DNA of 8,273 bases from Phototrophicales bacterium (lineage in GTDB: Bacteria > Chloroflexota > Anaerolineae > Aggregatilineales > Phototrophicaceae), in contig PGTJ01000096.1 in assembly GCA_002794515.1 (NCBI GenBank), forward strand, positions 1-8,273, in the 5' to 3' direction. Positions 1 to 6,638 of this stretch are shown here, in pieces; the first letter of the stretch is position 1; each line of letters opens with the position of its first letter. The translations under genes and the position numbers were made by a program. Under the pieces are notes generated by a model, which was not told the DNA's origin, did not search any database, and saw only the letters and a program-made list of their open reading frames with translations.

Positions 1-1928
1 GGTGTTAACGAGGTGAAATCTACTTGTTTTTGATATTGCGGGGCAAGCACCAGGTTACACCAATCGCTCTCGATAGAATATTGCAAAATGCGCGTCACAT
101 TTAGGATGATGGTCTCCACATCCAATGTCGATGTCGATATATCAGAAAGATATACCAATTGTGCTTGTTCCCAACCATACATCTCTAAGGCACGCAATAA
201 TTCGGCATTATCATGTGCCACTGCCAATTGATTCGCCAGTGCCATTAACAATTCGATTTCGGTCTGATGATAATAATGGGCTTGTTGATGATAAACCATG
301 ATCATGCCCATTGGCACATTCGCCGATTTTAATGGGATTTTTGCCAATGCCCGATACCCGCCAATTGTCGCATAACGCCCCTCTTCCGATTCAGCATCCA
401 ACAGATGGGCATCATGGATGAGGACGGGTTCGCGCACCAGCGCTTTTTCGTCTATTGCTTGTTTATATAAGCTGAGCAATTGGGCATTTAACCCATATTG
501 ACAGGCTAAACGCACCTCTTTTTTATCTTCAGAAAGCAAAAAAATGGCGACTTTATCCGCTTGGGCAATTTGTAAGGTGATATGACATGCCACATCCAAC
601 GCATCCCCTTGGTCGGATGTTTGTGATGTCACCTGTGTGATTTGGTTAATTTTTTCCAGATCATTCGCCAGTTTTGTTGTACGCGCATAGAGGGTGGTGT
701 TGCGTAATGCCAATGATAACTGGCTGGCAACTGTGTTGAGCGTCGGCACGCCAACTTTTTCGAGCAGATAAATCGCTTTGGTATCGGCAAATCCCCAAAT
801 CCCCAGTAATTTATCGCCCACCATCAAGGGCAATCCCAAATAGGCGTGGTAATCGGTGGATAATTGTGGATGTCCCAATTCGTGGATGCTATCGGGCGCG
901 GTGACATGCAATGGTGTTTTATGACGGATGATATGGGCAAAGGTGGGGTGATGTGTCTCGACAACCGTCCCCCATAATTGCTTTTTGCCGTGTTCCATCA
1001 CCAACGGAAAATTGAAAATGCCGTGTTCTTCTTGATACAGCGCCACATAAGAGATGGGTATATCGCCCAATTTTTGTAGAGTGATATAAAAACTGGTCAG
1101 CATTTCGGTCAAATCGAGTGAGGATGAAATGCTTTGTGCCATATCGTTGAGGATCGATAATTCCTGCACACGCCCGATGAGGCTTCGTTGGGTGCGTTGG
1201 ATTTGCCAATGGCGTATCGCTTGTGCGCCGACCAACCCCATCAACAAGACAAATACCAATGTGCCTTGTGAATAATAGACCAACGCCATCGGCGCGGCGG
1301 TGATGAGCAACAAAATTTCGTTAAATAAGCGCCATCGTTGTCCTTTTGCCCAAAGCATCGATGGTTTGGGGATGATTTCGCTGAATGCCCTGCCCAATAC
1401 CTGAGTGATAACCAACGATATAATCAACCCAATGGCTGTTGGCAATAACACAAAGTTATCGGGTGTGATCGGTGTTTCGCCACCCAGCAGGGTATAAACT
1501 ATCCATGCACCCAGTAGGGCAGTGCCATTAATCGATATACGTTTGAATGCCAAACGGATGCTAGACTGATGTGATAACGGCACGCTACCGGGTAACACAC
1601 TCCCTTGTATGCGGATGAGCATCGCCACCAAACTGCCAACGATGACCAGTGCCAAGCCAGCTACAATGTTGGTGGAAAACCACAACACCATGACCACCAA
1701 ATTCAGATACCCCGCCCACAACCCTGTCTCGACTCGACCCGCCAATAAATCAGTCGCCACAAAAATCACAATACATGTGATGAGGACGATATAACGGGCG
1801 GTTGTCGGCTTGATTGGTATGGGTTGTATAATACCAAAGAATGCAAATATAATGCCCACACCAAAGGCTAAAATGAGGGGCAGTAACCGTTCAACAATGG
1901 TGTAACGAGTTTTTGGTGATTGTCGCAT
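1..1928 (-). CDS. Membrane-anchored multi-GAF sensor protein, 3' end missing
   Basis: The frame is open from ATG at 1928 to the left edge without a stop, giving 642 visible residues; the C-terminus lies outside. Residues ~15-35, 46-63, 70-84, 88-105, 135-150, 160-178 and 203-235 are hydrophobic, suggesting six to eight membrane helices. After a basic linker (RHWQIQRTQR, ~239-248) come repeated GAF-like units at ~255-410 (beginning ELSILNDMAQSISSSLDL), ~415-575 and a third from ~580 cut by the edge. GAF domains bind small ligands or chromophores and usually precede a histidine kinase, cyclase or phosphatase output; none is visible here. The likely role, by inference, is a membrane-tethered signalling protein, perhaps a sensor kinase. 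There is no clear Shine-Dalgarno before the ATG; the start is chosen because a TATAAT promoter lies ~30 bases upstream and the hydrophobic N-terminus begins there. It is probably a separate transcription unit from the M24 peptidase gene upstream. Confidence 0.85.
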   Translation of the reverse strand, partial: MRQSPKTRYTIVERLLPLILAFGVGIIFAFFGIIQPIPIKPTTARYIVLITCIVIFVATDLLAGRVETGLWAGYLNLVVMVLWFSTNIVAGLALVIVGSLVAMLIRIQGSVLPGSVPLSHQSSIRLAFKRISINGTALLGAWIVYTLLGGETPITPDNFVLLPTAIGLIISLVITQVLGRAFSEIIPKPSMLWAKGQRWRLFNEILLLITAAPMALVYYSQGTLVFVLLMGLVGAQAIRHWQIQRTQRSLIGRVQELSILNDMAQSISSSLDLTEMLTSFYITLQKLGDIPISYVALYQEEHGIFNFPLVMEHGKKQLWGTVVETHHPTFAHIIRHKTPLHVTAPDSIHELGHPQLSTDYHAYLGLPLMVGDKLLGIWGFADTKAIYLLEKVGVPTLNTVASQLSLALRNTTLYARTTKLANDLEKINQITQVTSQTSDQGDALDVACHITLQIAQADKVAIFLLSEDKKEVRLACQYGLNAQLLSLYKQAIDEKALVREPVLIHDAHLLDAESEEGRYATIGGYRALAKIPLKSANVPMGMIMVYHQQAHYYHQTEIELLMALANQLAVAHDNAELLRALEMYGWEQAQLVYLSDISTSTLDVETIILNVTRILQYSIESDWCNLVLAPQYQKQVDFTSLT

Positions 1929-1950
1929 ATTGTCAACACAGCACTAACTT

Positions 1951-1989
1951 ATTTGTTCATTATAAACCGTTTTTGAATTTTGAACAAAT
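1951..1989. repeat. 9-bp perfect inverted repeat around the GAF promoter (possible operator)
   Basis: ATTTGTTCA (1951-1959) and TGAACAAAT (1981-1989) are perfect reverse complements with a 21-bp gap and 30 bp from centre to centre, about three helical turns. One arm covers the -35 element and the other sits at the edge of the -10 and the predicted start site. This geometry suits a dimeric or cooperatively binding repressor. It lacks a T-tract and has a long loop, so it is a poor candidate for a terminator of the upstream gene. The binding protein is unknown. Confidence 0.4.
1959..1987 (-). promoter_or_regulatory. Putative sigma70-type promoter of the GAF gene
   Basis: On the minus strand a perfect -10 TATAAT (1964-1959) is preceded by a 17-bp spacer and a weak -35 TTGTTC (1987-1982, 3 of 6 matches to TTGACA). 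Predicted initiation near 1952 gives a leader of about 24 bases before the ATG at 1928. The gap between the flanking genes is otherwise featureless, which supports this as the promoter. Promoter activity is inferred from sequence alone. Confidence 0.55.
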
Positions 1990-2044
1990 TTATTTGAAAG
2001 TCATGACAGACGCTCATTCAGGCTGTGTTTTACTGATGATGCTT

Positions 2045-3277
2045 CTATGCACCGTTAATCGGCAACACCAAATCTTTGCGGAACGATGTCAATGACACCA
2101 GCTCACCCGTCTCTGTCACATAGAACGAGTCTTCCACACGAATCCCGATGCCTTTTTCGGGGTAATATAGACCTGGTTCGATTGTCACCACATTGCCGAT
2201 CATGAAGGTATCTTCTTGGCTGGCGTGGCTGATGCGTGGACGTTCATGAATGTTCAAGCCCATCCCATGACCCAAACTGTGTGTATAACCCTGTTGTGTA
2301 TTCGGATTGCTCCGCAGGGTGGGGTGTCCGAGTTCTTCAAAATAATCTTGAACGGTCTCTTGCATCAGGTGGGTGGATTTGCCCAATCCATAGGCTTCGA
2401 TCGCCATATCAAATGCTGTCATGACTTGCTGATACAATTCCTTCACCTCTGGTGTGGCATATCCAATGCACCAAGTGCGCGTCATATCATGATGATACCC
2501 GCCACCTAATTCGCGTGGGAATAAATCGAACACGATGGTTTGCCCCAGCTTGAGGGGCATATCGCCCTGTCCACGACTATGCGGGAAGCCCGCATCACGC
2601 CCTTGTGCAAAGATCATGCCTGTATCTTCGAGGTCGTGGTCGAGCAAGGCACGGCGCACAAATCGCTTGACATCGCCAATGGTGAGCGGGGTGTTATCGG
2701 CTTTCATGACCGTCTCATCGGCGACATGATGCTTGCTGATAAAATCCCATGTCATCGCCATGACGGCATTGGTGCGCGCCGCCACCGATTGTATCCGCGC
2801 CAATTCATCCGCCGATTTGGTCAACGCGGCTTGGTCGAATATCGTCATGCCCGATTCGCCCACAAATTGATGATGCGGATACGCCTCGCGCAATAAATCG
2901 GTCAGCGCCAAAATATAATGATGATCGCCAACACCGTAAATGCCAATTTTGCCACTGGCGATATTCAACCGTTCCAAAATCACACCCCACAGCGCCACGC
3001 TCGCCTTCATGAAGTCGTTATTATTTTGGGCGAGTAGCTCATAATAATTGAAATCGCTATAGGTATAACAAGTCAGCCCACTGGCACGCGCCTCTTCAAT
3101 TTCCATGCCATTGACGATGAGTATGGGCGCGTCATCGCGTTTTTTCCACGCCATACCGCCTGTGATATGCACACTGCCCACCAAATAATCTAGCGCCGCG
3201 CTATAGTCGTGCGATGCCAACACCACCACTGCTTCTAATCCACGTTCTGCCATTAATTGATTCAGTTCAGATTTCAT
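2045..3277 (-). CDS. M24 family metallopeptidase (aminopeptidase P / Xaa-Pro dipeptidase-like)
   Basis: This 410-residue protein has the two-domain layout of the family: an N-terminal creatinase-like domain (~1-145) and a C-terminal pita-bread catalytic domain (~158-405). All five expected metal ligands are visible: D251 (FDLFPRE), D264 (HHDMTRTW), H337 (HSLGHGMG), E367 (IEPGLYYP) and E382 (RVEDS). Histidines likely to act in substrate binding or proton transfer are also present, H233 (FPHSRG) and H344 (NIHERP). It should therefore be an active two-metal enzyme cleaving X-Pro bonds; whether it prefers dipeptides or longer peptides cannot be told. No signal peptide is seen, so it is probably cytoplasmic. 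The start at 3277 has a well-placed AAGGA nine bases upstream. It follows selA by 32 bases on the same strand and is probably the last gene of that operon. A link to selenium metabolism is not evident. Confidence 0.93.
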   Translation of the reverse strand: MKSELNQLMAERGLEAVVVLASHDYSAALDYLVGSVHITGGMAWKKRDDAPILIVNGMEIEEARASGLTCYTYSDFNYYELLAQNNNDFMKASVALWGVILERLNIASGKIGIYGVGDHHYILALTDLLREAYPHHQFVGESGMTIFDQAALTKSADELARIQSVAARTNAVMAMTWDFISKHHVADETVMKADNTPLTIGDVKRFVRRALLDHDLEDTGMIFAQGRDAGFPHSRGQGDMPLKLGQTIVFDLFPRELGGGYHHDMTRTWCIGYATPEVKELYQQVMTAFDMAIEAYGLGKSTHLMQETVQDYFEELGHPTLRSNPNTQQGYTHSLGHGMGLNIHERPRISHASQEDTFMIGNVVTIEPGLYYPEKGIGIRVEDSFYVTETGELVSLTSFRKDLVLPINGA

Positions 3278-3286
3278 CGATAAATA

Positions 3287-3291
3287 TCCTT
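3287..3291 (-). promoter_or_regulatory. Ribosome binding site of the M24 peptidase gene
   Basis: AAGGA on the minus strand lies nine bases before the ATG at 3277, inside the 32-base gap after selA. It fixes the start and indicates independent initiation rather than pure translational coupling. Confidence 0.6.
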
Positions 3292-3309
3292 ATATTGTGA
3301 ATTTTTTAA

Positions 3310-4677
3310 TCATACAACCTGTTGTAATTGACCTAAAAAGAGCGACTCTTGCTCTGGCAACACGGTACGCGGGTCGAATAGCACCTGATCATCGGCGATA
3401 CGGGCGATGATCGGTGTAGGTAATCGGCGTAATTTTGCCAAGAGGTCATCGGGCTTATCTACAGAAATTGCCACGGCGGATGTGGGCAATGTCTCCCCTG
3501 GCAGGCTACCCCCGCCGATAGTCGATGTGTTCGATACAACCTGTGCCGATACGCCATGACTATTCAGGATGCTCGCCCACGATTCGGCTTGTTGGGTGAT
3601 GTGTGCCAATGGACGGGCGAGCATCGCCAAAACGGGGATGTTGACCAATGCCGTCCCTCGTCGATATTCATCCAATGTGGCGCTCAACGCCGCCAAACAT
3701 AATTTATCTGAGCGAACAGCGCGTGCCAGAGGGTGTTTTTTCAGTTTGGCGATGATGTCGCCTTTGCCGATCAAAATCCCCGCCTGTGGACCGCCGAGCA
3801 ATTTATCACCACTGAACGCCACCACATCACAGCCATCGGCGAGGCTCTCTTGCGGTGTTGGTTCATGCGTCAGACCGAACTGCGTGGTATCGATTAATGC
3901 CCCACTGCCCAAATCATCGAATAAGAACAAATGATGCTGATGTGCGACTTTCGCCATTTGGCGCAAACTCGCCGTCTCGGTGAAGCCAATTTGCTTAAAA
4001 TTGGAGGCATGGATGCGCAACAAGGCGACTGTTTGGGGGGTAATCGCCCGTTCATAATCGGCGATGCGCGTGCGATTGGTCGTCCCGACTTCTACTAACC
4101 GCGCACCGCTCTGCATCATCACATCTGGCACACGGAAGCCACCACCAATTTCTACCAATTGCCCGCGAGATAAAATCACCTCGCGTTCTTTTGCCAATGC
4201 CGAGAGCATCAACAACACCGCTGCGGCATTATTGTTGACCACCATCGCCGCTTCTGCTCCCGTGATGTCGCATATCACGGCTTCGGCATGAATATGACGC
4301 GATCCGCGTTTGCCTGTTTGTGTATCAAATTCGAGTGTGCTATATCCCCCAGCCACAGCTAACATCGCATGTTGTGCCGATTGTGATAAGGGCGCACGCC
4401 CCAGATTGGTATGGATGATGACCCCTGTGGCGTTAATCACCCCGCGCAAAGTTGGCAAAAATTGGCTGATGAGCAAATTTTGCGCCATTTCGAGGAGCGA
4501 TTGCGGGCGAATATCCACCTGTTCATCACGCATGAGGGCATTGCGTACATTTTGTAGCATATCGCGCAGGGCATTTTTGGTTTTATCGCGCCCGAATTGA
4601 TTGATCAGATGCTCTGCCTGTTGGAGCAACACATCCACCGAGGGCAATTGACGCAAAAGAGGGTTAATAGTTGGCAT
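3310..4677 (-). CDS. selA: L-seryl-tRNA(Sec) selenium transferase (selenocysteine synthase)
   Basis: SelA is a PLP enzyme that converts Ser-tRNA(Sec) to Sec-tRNA(Sec) using selenophosphate, in the cytoplasm. The 455-residue length is close to the family's usual ~460. The N-terminal tRNA-binding segment is present (LLRQLPSVDVLLQQ, ~7-20), followed by hallmark stretches INATGVIIHTNLGRAPL (81-97), EVGTTNRTR (196-204) and RIHASNFKQIGFTE (221-234), then FSGDKLLGGPQAGIL (288-302) in which K292 is the predicted PLP lysine, and GGGSLPGETLPT near 388-399. Nothing looks truncated, so it should be functional. The ATG at 4677 lies inside the end of the upstream membrane-protein gene (14-base overlap); a weak GAG lies six bases before it, so translation is probably coupled. 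The usual partners selB, selC and selD are not in the window. The gene ends in TGA, but the frame closes again after 11 codons, so recoding at its own stop is unlikely. Confidence 0.96.
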   Translation of the reverse strand: MPTINPLLRQLPSVDVLLQQAEHLINQFGRDKTKNALRDMLQNVRNALMRDEQVDIRPQSLLEMAQNLLISQFLPTLRGVINATGVIIHTNLGRAPLSQSAQHAMLAVAGGYSTLEFDTQTGKRGSRHIHAEAVICDITGAEAAMVVNNNAAAVLLMLSALAKEREVILSRGQLVEIGGGFRVPDVMMQSGARLVEVGTTNRTRIADYERAITPQTVALLRIHASNFKQIGFTETASLRQMAKVAHQHHLFLFDDLGSGALIDTTQFGLTHEPTPQESLADGCDVVAFSGDKLLGGPQAGILIGKGDIIAKLKKHPLARAVRSDKLCLAALSATLDEYRRGTALVNIPVLAMLARPLAHITQQAESWASILNSHGVSAQVVSNTSTIGGGSLPGETLPTSAVAISVDKPDDLLAKLRRLPTPIIARIADDQVLFDPRTVLPEQESLFLGQLQQVV

Positions 4678-5155
4678 TTCGTTCTCGCATTTGCAAAAAG
4701 ACTTCTAACACAATAAAGACCAACGCCAATAAGAAGATGGTCGCCAACGATAAGCCACGCAAAATTTGCAACCATACAGTGATGACGGCAAACAACCCCA
4801 ACCATACACTTTGTCGCACCAATATCCCGCCTGATGGCGGTTCTGCCGTCAGTGGGGTGAAGCGCATATTCACAAACCGCACCACAGGCAGGGTTATCCC
4901 TGTGACCAGCAAGTGAATGAACAGAAAATATAGCCATAATTCTGCGCCGATGCGTGGTAGAGCGATGCTGAATAAGGTGGCTAATCCCACACCGCCAACA
5001 CCCACCATCGCCAAACTCGCCAATAATACACCCGCATGGTCGGCGGGCAGGCGATTGGGCAAATGACGGCGTGAACGCCCAGGACGTTCACGCGAGGCGG
5101 GGCGGGTATTGGGGTCTATCTCGGTCAAATCTGACGGTGCTTTTGGGGTCATCAT
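4664..5155 (-). CDS. Conserved-looking four-helix membrane protein, function unknown
   Basis: This is a 163-residue protein. Residues ~1-40 are polar and arginine-rich (RPASRERPGRSRRHLPNR), consistent with a cytoplasmic N-terminus by the positive-inside rule. Four hydrophobic stretches follow at ~42-66, 72-94, 110-130 and 133-155, with a Pro/Gly-containing loop (TPLTAEPPSGG) between helices two and three and a short charged tail. No catalytic motif or named domain is recognised. The start ATG (5155) overlaps the TGA stop of the upstream regulator as ATGA, and no Shine-Dalgarno is visible, which points to translational coupling; a second ATG follows immediately at 5152. Its end overlaps selA by 14 bases. 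This tight packing shows co-expression with both neighbours. It might be a membrane partner of the regulator or have a separate role; nothing in the sequence decides between them. Confidence 0.8.
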   Translation of the reverse strand: MMTPKAPSDLTEIDPNTRPASRERPGRSRRHLPNRLPADHAGVLLASLAMVGVGGVGLATLFSIALPRIGAELWLYFLFIHLLVTGITLPVVRFVNMRFTPLTAEPPSGGILVRQSVWLGLFAVITVWLQILRGLSLATIFLLALVFIVLEVFLQMRERNANY

Positions 5156-6495
5156 GAACGCGATAGGGTGGTATATAACTCAGCCGTCACGGGCGCAGGT
5201 TTAATCCCCAAACGGGTATCCAGTAACTCTTTCAGGTATTGATATTGCCTATCTACATCGGCTTTCATCCCCAGTTGATAATATAATTGCATAATTTCGC
5301 GGTGAATATCTTCACGCTCAGGTAATTCATGCACGGCACGGTTGAAATACCCCAGCGCCGATTGTAACTCATTCCGATTTTTACAAATCCGCCCCATGTT
5401 GATTAATGCTTGGGCATACAGTTGTTGCAATTCCAGACGGCGGGAGCGTATCCATTGGGCAACACGATGATTTTCATCTTTTTGTTCGAGCCGATGTTCC
5501 ATTTTATCTAAAAATGGCGATTTATATAAATCAATGGCGTACCGATACAATTGCTCTTTGAGGTGCATATCGCTGGTCAGCATGGCGGTATCGATGGCAG
5601 ATTGAAATTCCGCCACATCATAATGCCGAACAACCAACGGACTCGGTGTATAAAAGCCACTGGCGTAGGTGGTCAATTCGTAGGTGACATCTTTCTCGCC
5701 ATCCCACAGCGTGATGCGCTCACTAATTTTACGCTTGGTCACATGAAAGACATTGGTCGCCTCTTTGACGGGTAAATTCGTCCAGAAGGTGGTGAAAATA
5801 TCATCCCGCGTGAGCAGGGGGTTATCGACAAAATAAAAGAACAGGTTGCGCGGTAATGCCCCATCCCAGGAGGTGATTTCTTGTCCGTTGACAATCGCAT
5901 GACCACGCCCAAAGGCATACACCTCCAGTTGAGGCTTGATTTGTTCTTCGATGGTGAAGATGACATCATTGGCGCGCCGTTCTGTGCCGAGTACCACCGC
6001 GATGCCATTGGCGACATAATCACGCCATGTCTGATAGGCTAATACACGGCTACTGACCACCCATTGAATATGATTGGGCAGGTTATCGATAAAATTGACG
6101 ATAAAATCGTTGAATTTTTCATCGAATGGCACATAGTCGAGTTGGTCAATATACAATGTTACGGGTTTGTTGCCCAGCACGCTCAAATCGGATGACAGCG
6201 ACTCGGCTAAATATTCTGCCGATGGACTTTTCTTTTTCACCGCCTCGCTCAGCTTTTCACCAAAAGTCGGATAGCTGGCTTGTAAAGTCGTCACCATATC
6301 GCTCAGCCATTCGCGCAAACTTTTCATATGATGCGGGATGCAATAATACACCAATGTTTGTTTATCATCTGCCAAGAAGTGGCTGAGGAATAAATTGCGA
6401 TACGGGGTTTGTGGATACAACAACACCAACCGCTTGCCATAGGTCTTTTCGCGGAATTCATCTAACGACACACGAGTGATTTCTTGATACATCAT
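5152..6495 (-). CDS. SARP/BTAD-type transcriptional regulator with degenerate N-terminal ATPase-like region
   Basis: Numbered from ATG 6495 (447 residues). Residues ~20-180 resemble a STAND/AAA-type fold: a strand RLVLLYP (~22-28), a Walker B-like strand TLYIDQLDY (~113-121) and a following strand QWVVSSR (~144-150, sensor-1-like). Where a P-loop would be expected the sequence reads YPQTPYRNLFLSH, with no GxxxxGK[ST], so ATP binding is doubtful. Residues ~190-287 look like an OmpR-type winged helix (LFFYFVDNP, then NVFHVTKRKISERI as probable recognition region). Residues ~294-447 are helical TPR-like repeats of a BTAD domain, with a typical ending (LKELLDTRLGIKPAPVTAELY). It probably binds DNA and activates or represses nearby promoters. 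A GTG at 6504 is an alternative start, but the AAAGG motif would then be one base away; it is ten bases from ATG 6495. The gene heads the four-gene operon and overlaps the next gene by ATGA. Confidence 0.82.
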   Translation of the reverse strand: MMYQEITRVSLDEFREKTYGKRLVLLYPQTPYRNLFLSHFLADDKQTLVYYCIPHHMKSLREWLSDMVTTLQASYPTFGEKLSEAVKKKSPSAEYLAESLSSDLSVLGNKPVTLYIDQLDYVPFDEKFNDFIVNFIDNLPNHIQWVVSSRVLAYQTWRDYVANGIAVVLGTERRANDVIFTIEEQIKPQLEVYAFGRGHAIVNGQEITSWDGALPRNLFFYFVDNPLLTRDDIFTTFWTNLPVKEATNVFHVTKRKISERITLWDGEKDVTYELTTYASGFYTPSPLVVRHYDVAEFQSAIDTAMLTSDMHLKEQLYRYAIDLYKSPFLDKMEHRLEQKDENHRVAQWIRSRRLELQQLYAQALINMGRICKNRNELQSALGYFNRAVHELPEREDIHREIMQLYYQLGMKADVDRQYQYLKELLDTRLGIKPAPVTAELYTTLSRS

Positions 6496-6505
6496 GATAG
6501 GCACG

Positions 6506-6510
6506 CCTTT
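6506..6510 (-). promoter_or_regulatory. Ribosome binding site that decides the regulator start
   Basis: AAAGG on the minus strand ends at 6506. It lies ten bases from ATG 6495 (thirteen from the adjacent ATG 6492) but only one base from the in-frame GTG 6504, so ATG 6495 is favoured. Confidence 0.45.
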
Positions 6511-6551
6511 TTATCAATTTTATTAAATCATATACTACAAAACTATTAGCC

Positions 6552-6581
6552 ATTGTATCGGATATGGCTATGGGTTGTCAA
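6552..6581 (-). promoter_or_regulatory. Near-consensus sigma70 promoter of the regulator-selA operon
   Basis: On the minus strand a perfect -35 TTGACA (6581-6576) is followed by an 18-bp spacer and -10 TACAAT (6557-6552, 5 of 6). Initiation is predicted near 6545, giving a leader of about 50 bases to ATG 6495. Its -35 lies on the same bases as the -35 of the divergent plus-strand promoter. Confidence 0.65.
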
Positions 6582-6604
6582 ATGACCAATATGGACATTA
6601 TGAT
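6575..6604 (+). promoter_or_regulatory. Sigma70-type promoter of the O-antigen ligase-family gene
   Basis: -35 TTGTCA (6575-6580, 5 of 6), 18-bp spacer, -10 TATGAT (6599-6604, 5 of 6). Initiation near 6611 leaves a leader of about 28 bases containing the GAGGA ribosome site. An alternative -10, TATAAC at 6606-6611, has no equally good -35. The element is the mirror image of the operon promoter around position 6578. Confidence 0.6.
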
Positions 6605-6627
6605 GTATAACGCTTGACCTGTATCAT

Positions 6628-6632
6628 GAGGA
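6628..6632 (+). promoter_or_regulatory. Ribosome binding site of the O-antigen ligase-family gene
   Basis: GAGGA lies six bases before the ATG at 6639, an ideal spacing that fixes the start of this gene. Confidence 0.65.
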
Positions 6633-6638
6633 TCGATT

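Noticed and set aside
1932..1937. Perfect TTGACA on the minus strand just before the GAF start codon
   Set aside because: It is only three bases upstream of the ATG, so it cannot act as a -35 for this start; the TATAAT at 1964-1959 fits better.
2173..2183. GGTTCGATTGT resembling a tRNA T-loop
   Set aside because: It encodes part of the conserved EPGLYYP-side region of the M24 enzyme, and no acceptor or anticodon stems surround it.
2540..2896. 118-codon antisense open frame across the M24 peptidase
   Set aside because: It lies opposite catalytic-domain codons of an intact enzyme and has no recognisable domain or initiation signals; explained by codon bias.
3310..3312. TGA stop of selA as a possible selenocysteine codon
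   Set aside because: The frame ends at another TGA after 11 codons, no SECIS-like hairpin is seen, and SelA is already full length.
4605..4937. 110-codon minus-strand frame overlapping selA and the membrane protein gene
   Set aside because: It is out of frame with both tightly overlapping genes, and its composition does not resemble a conserved protein.
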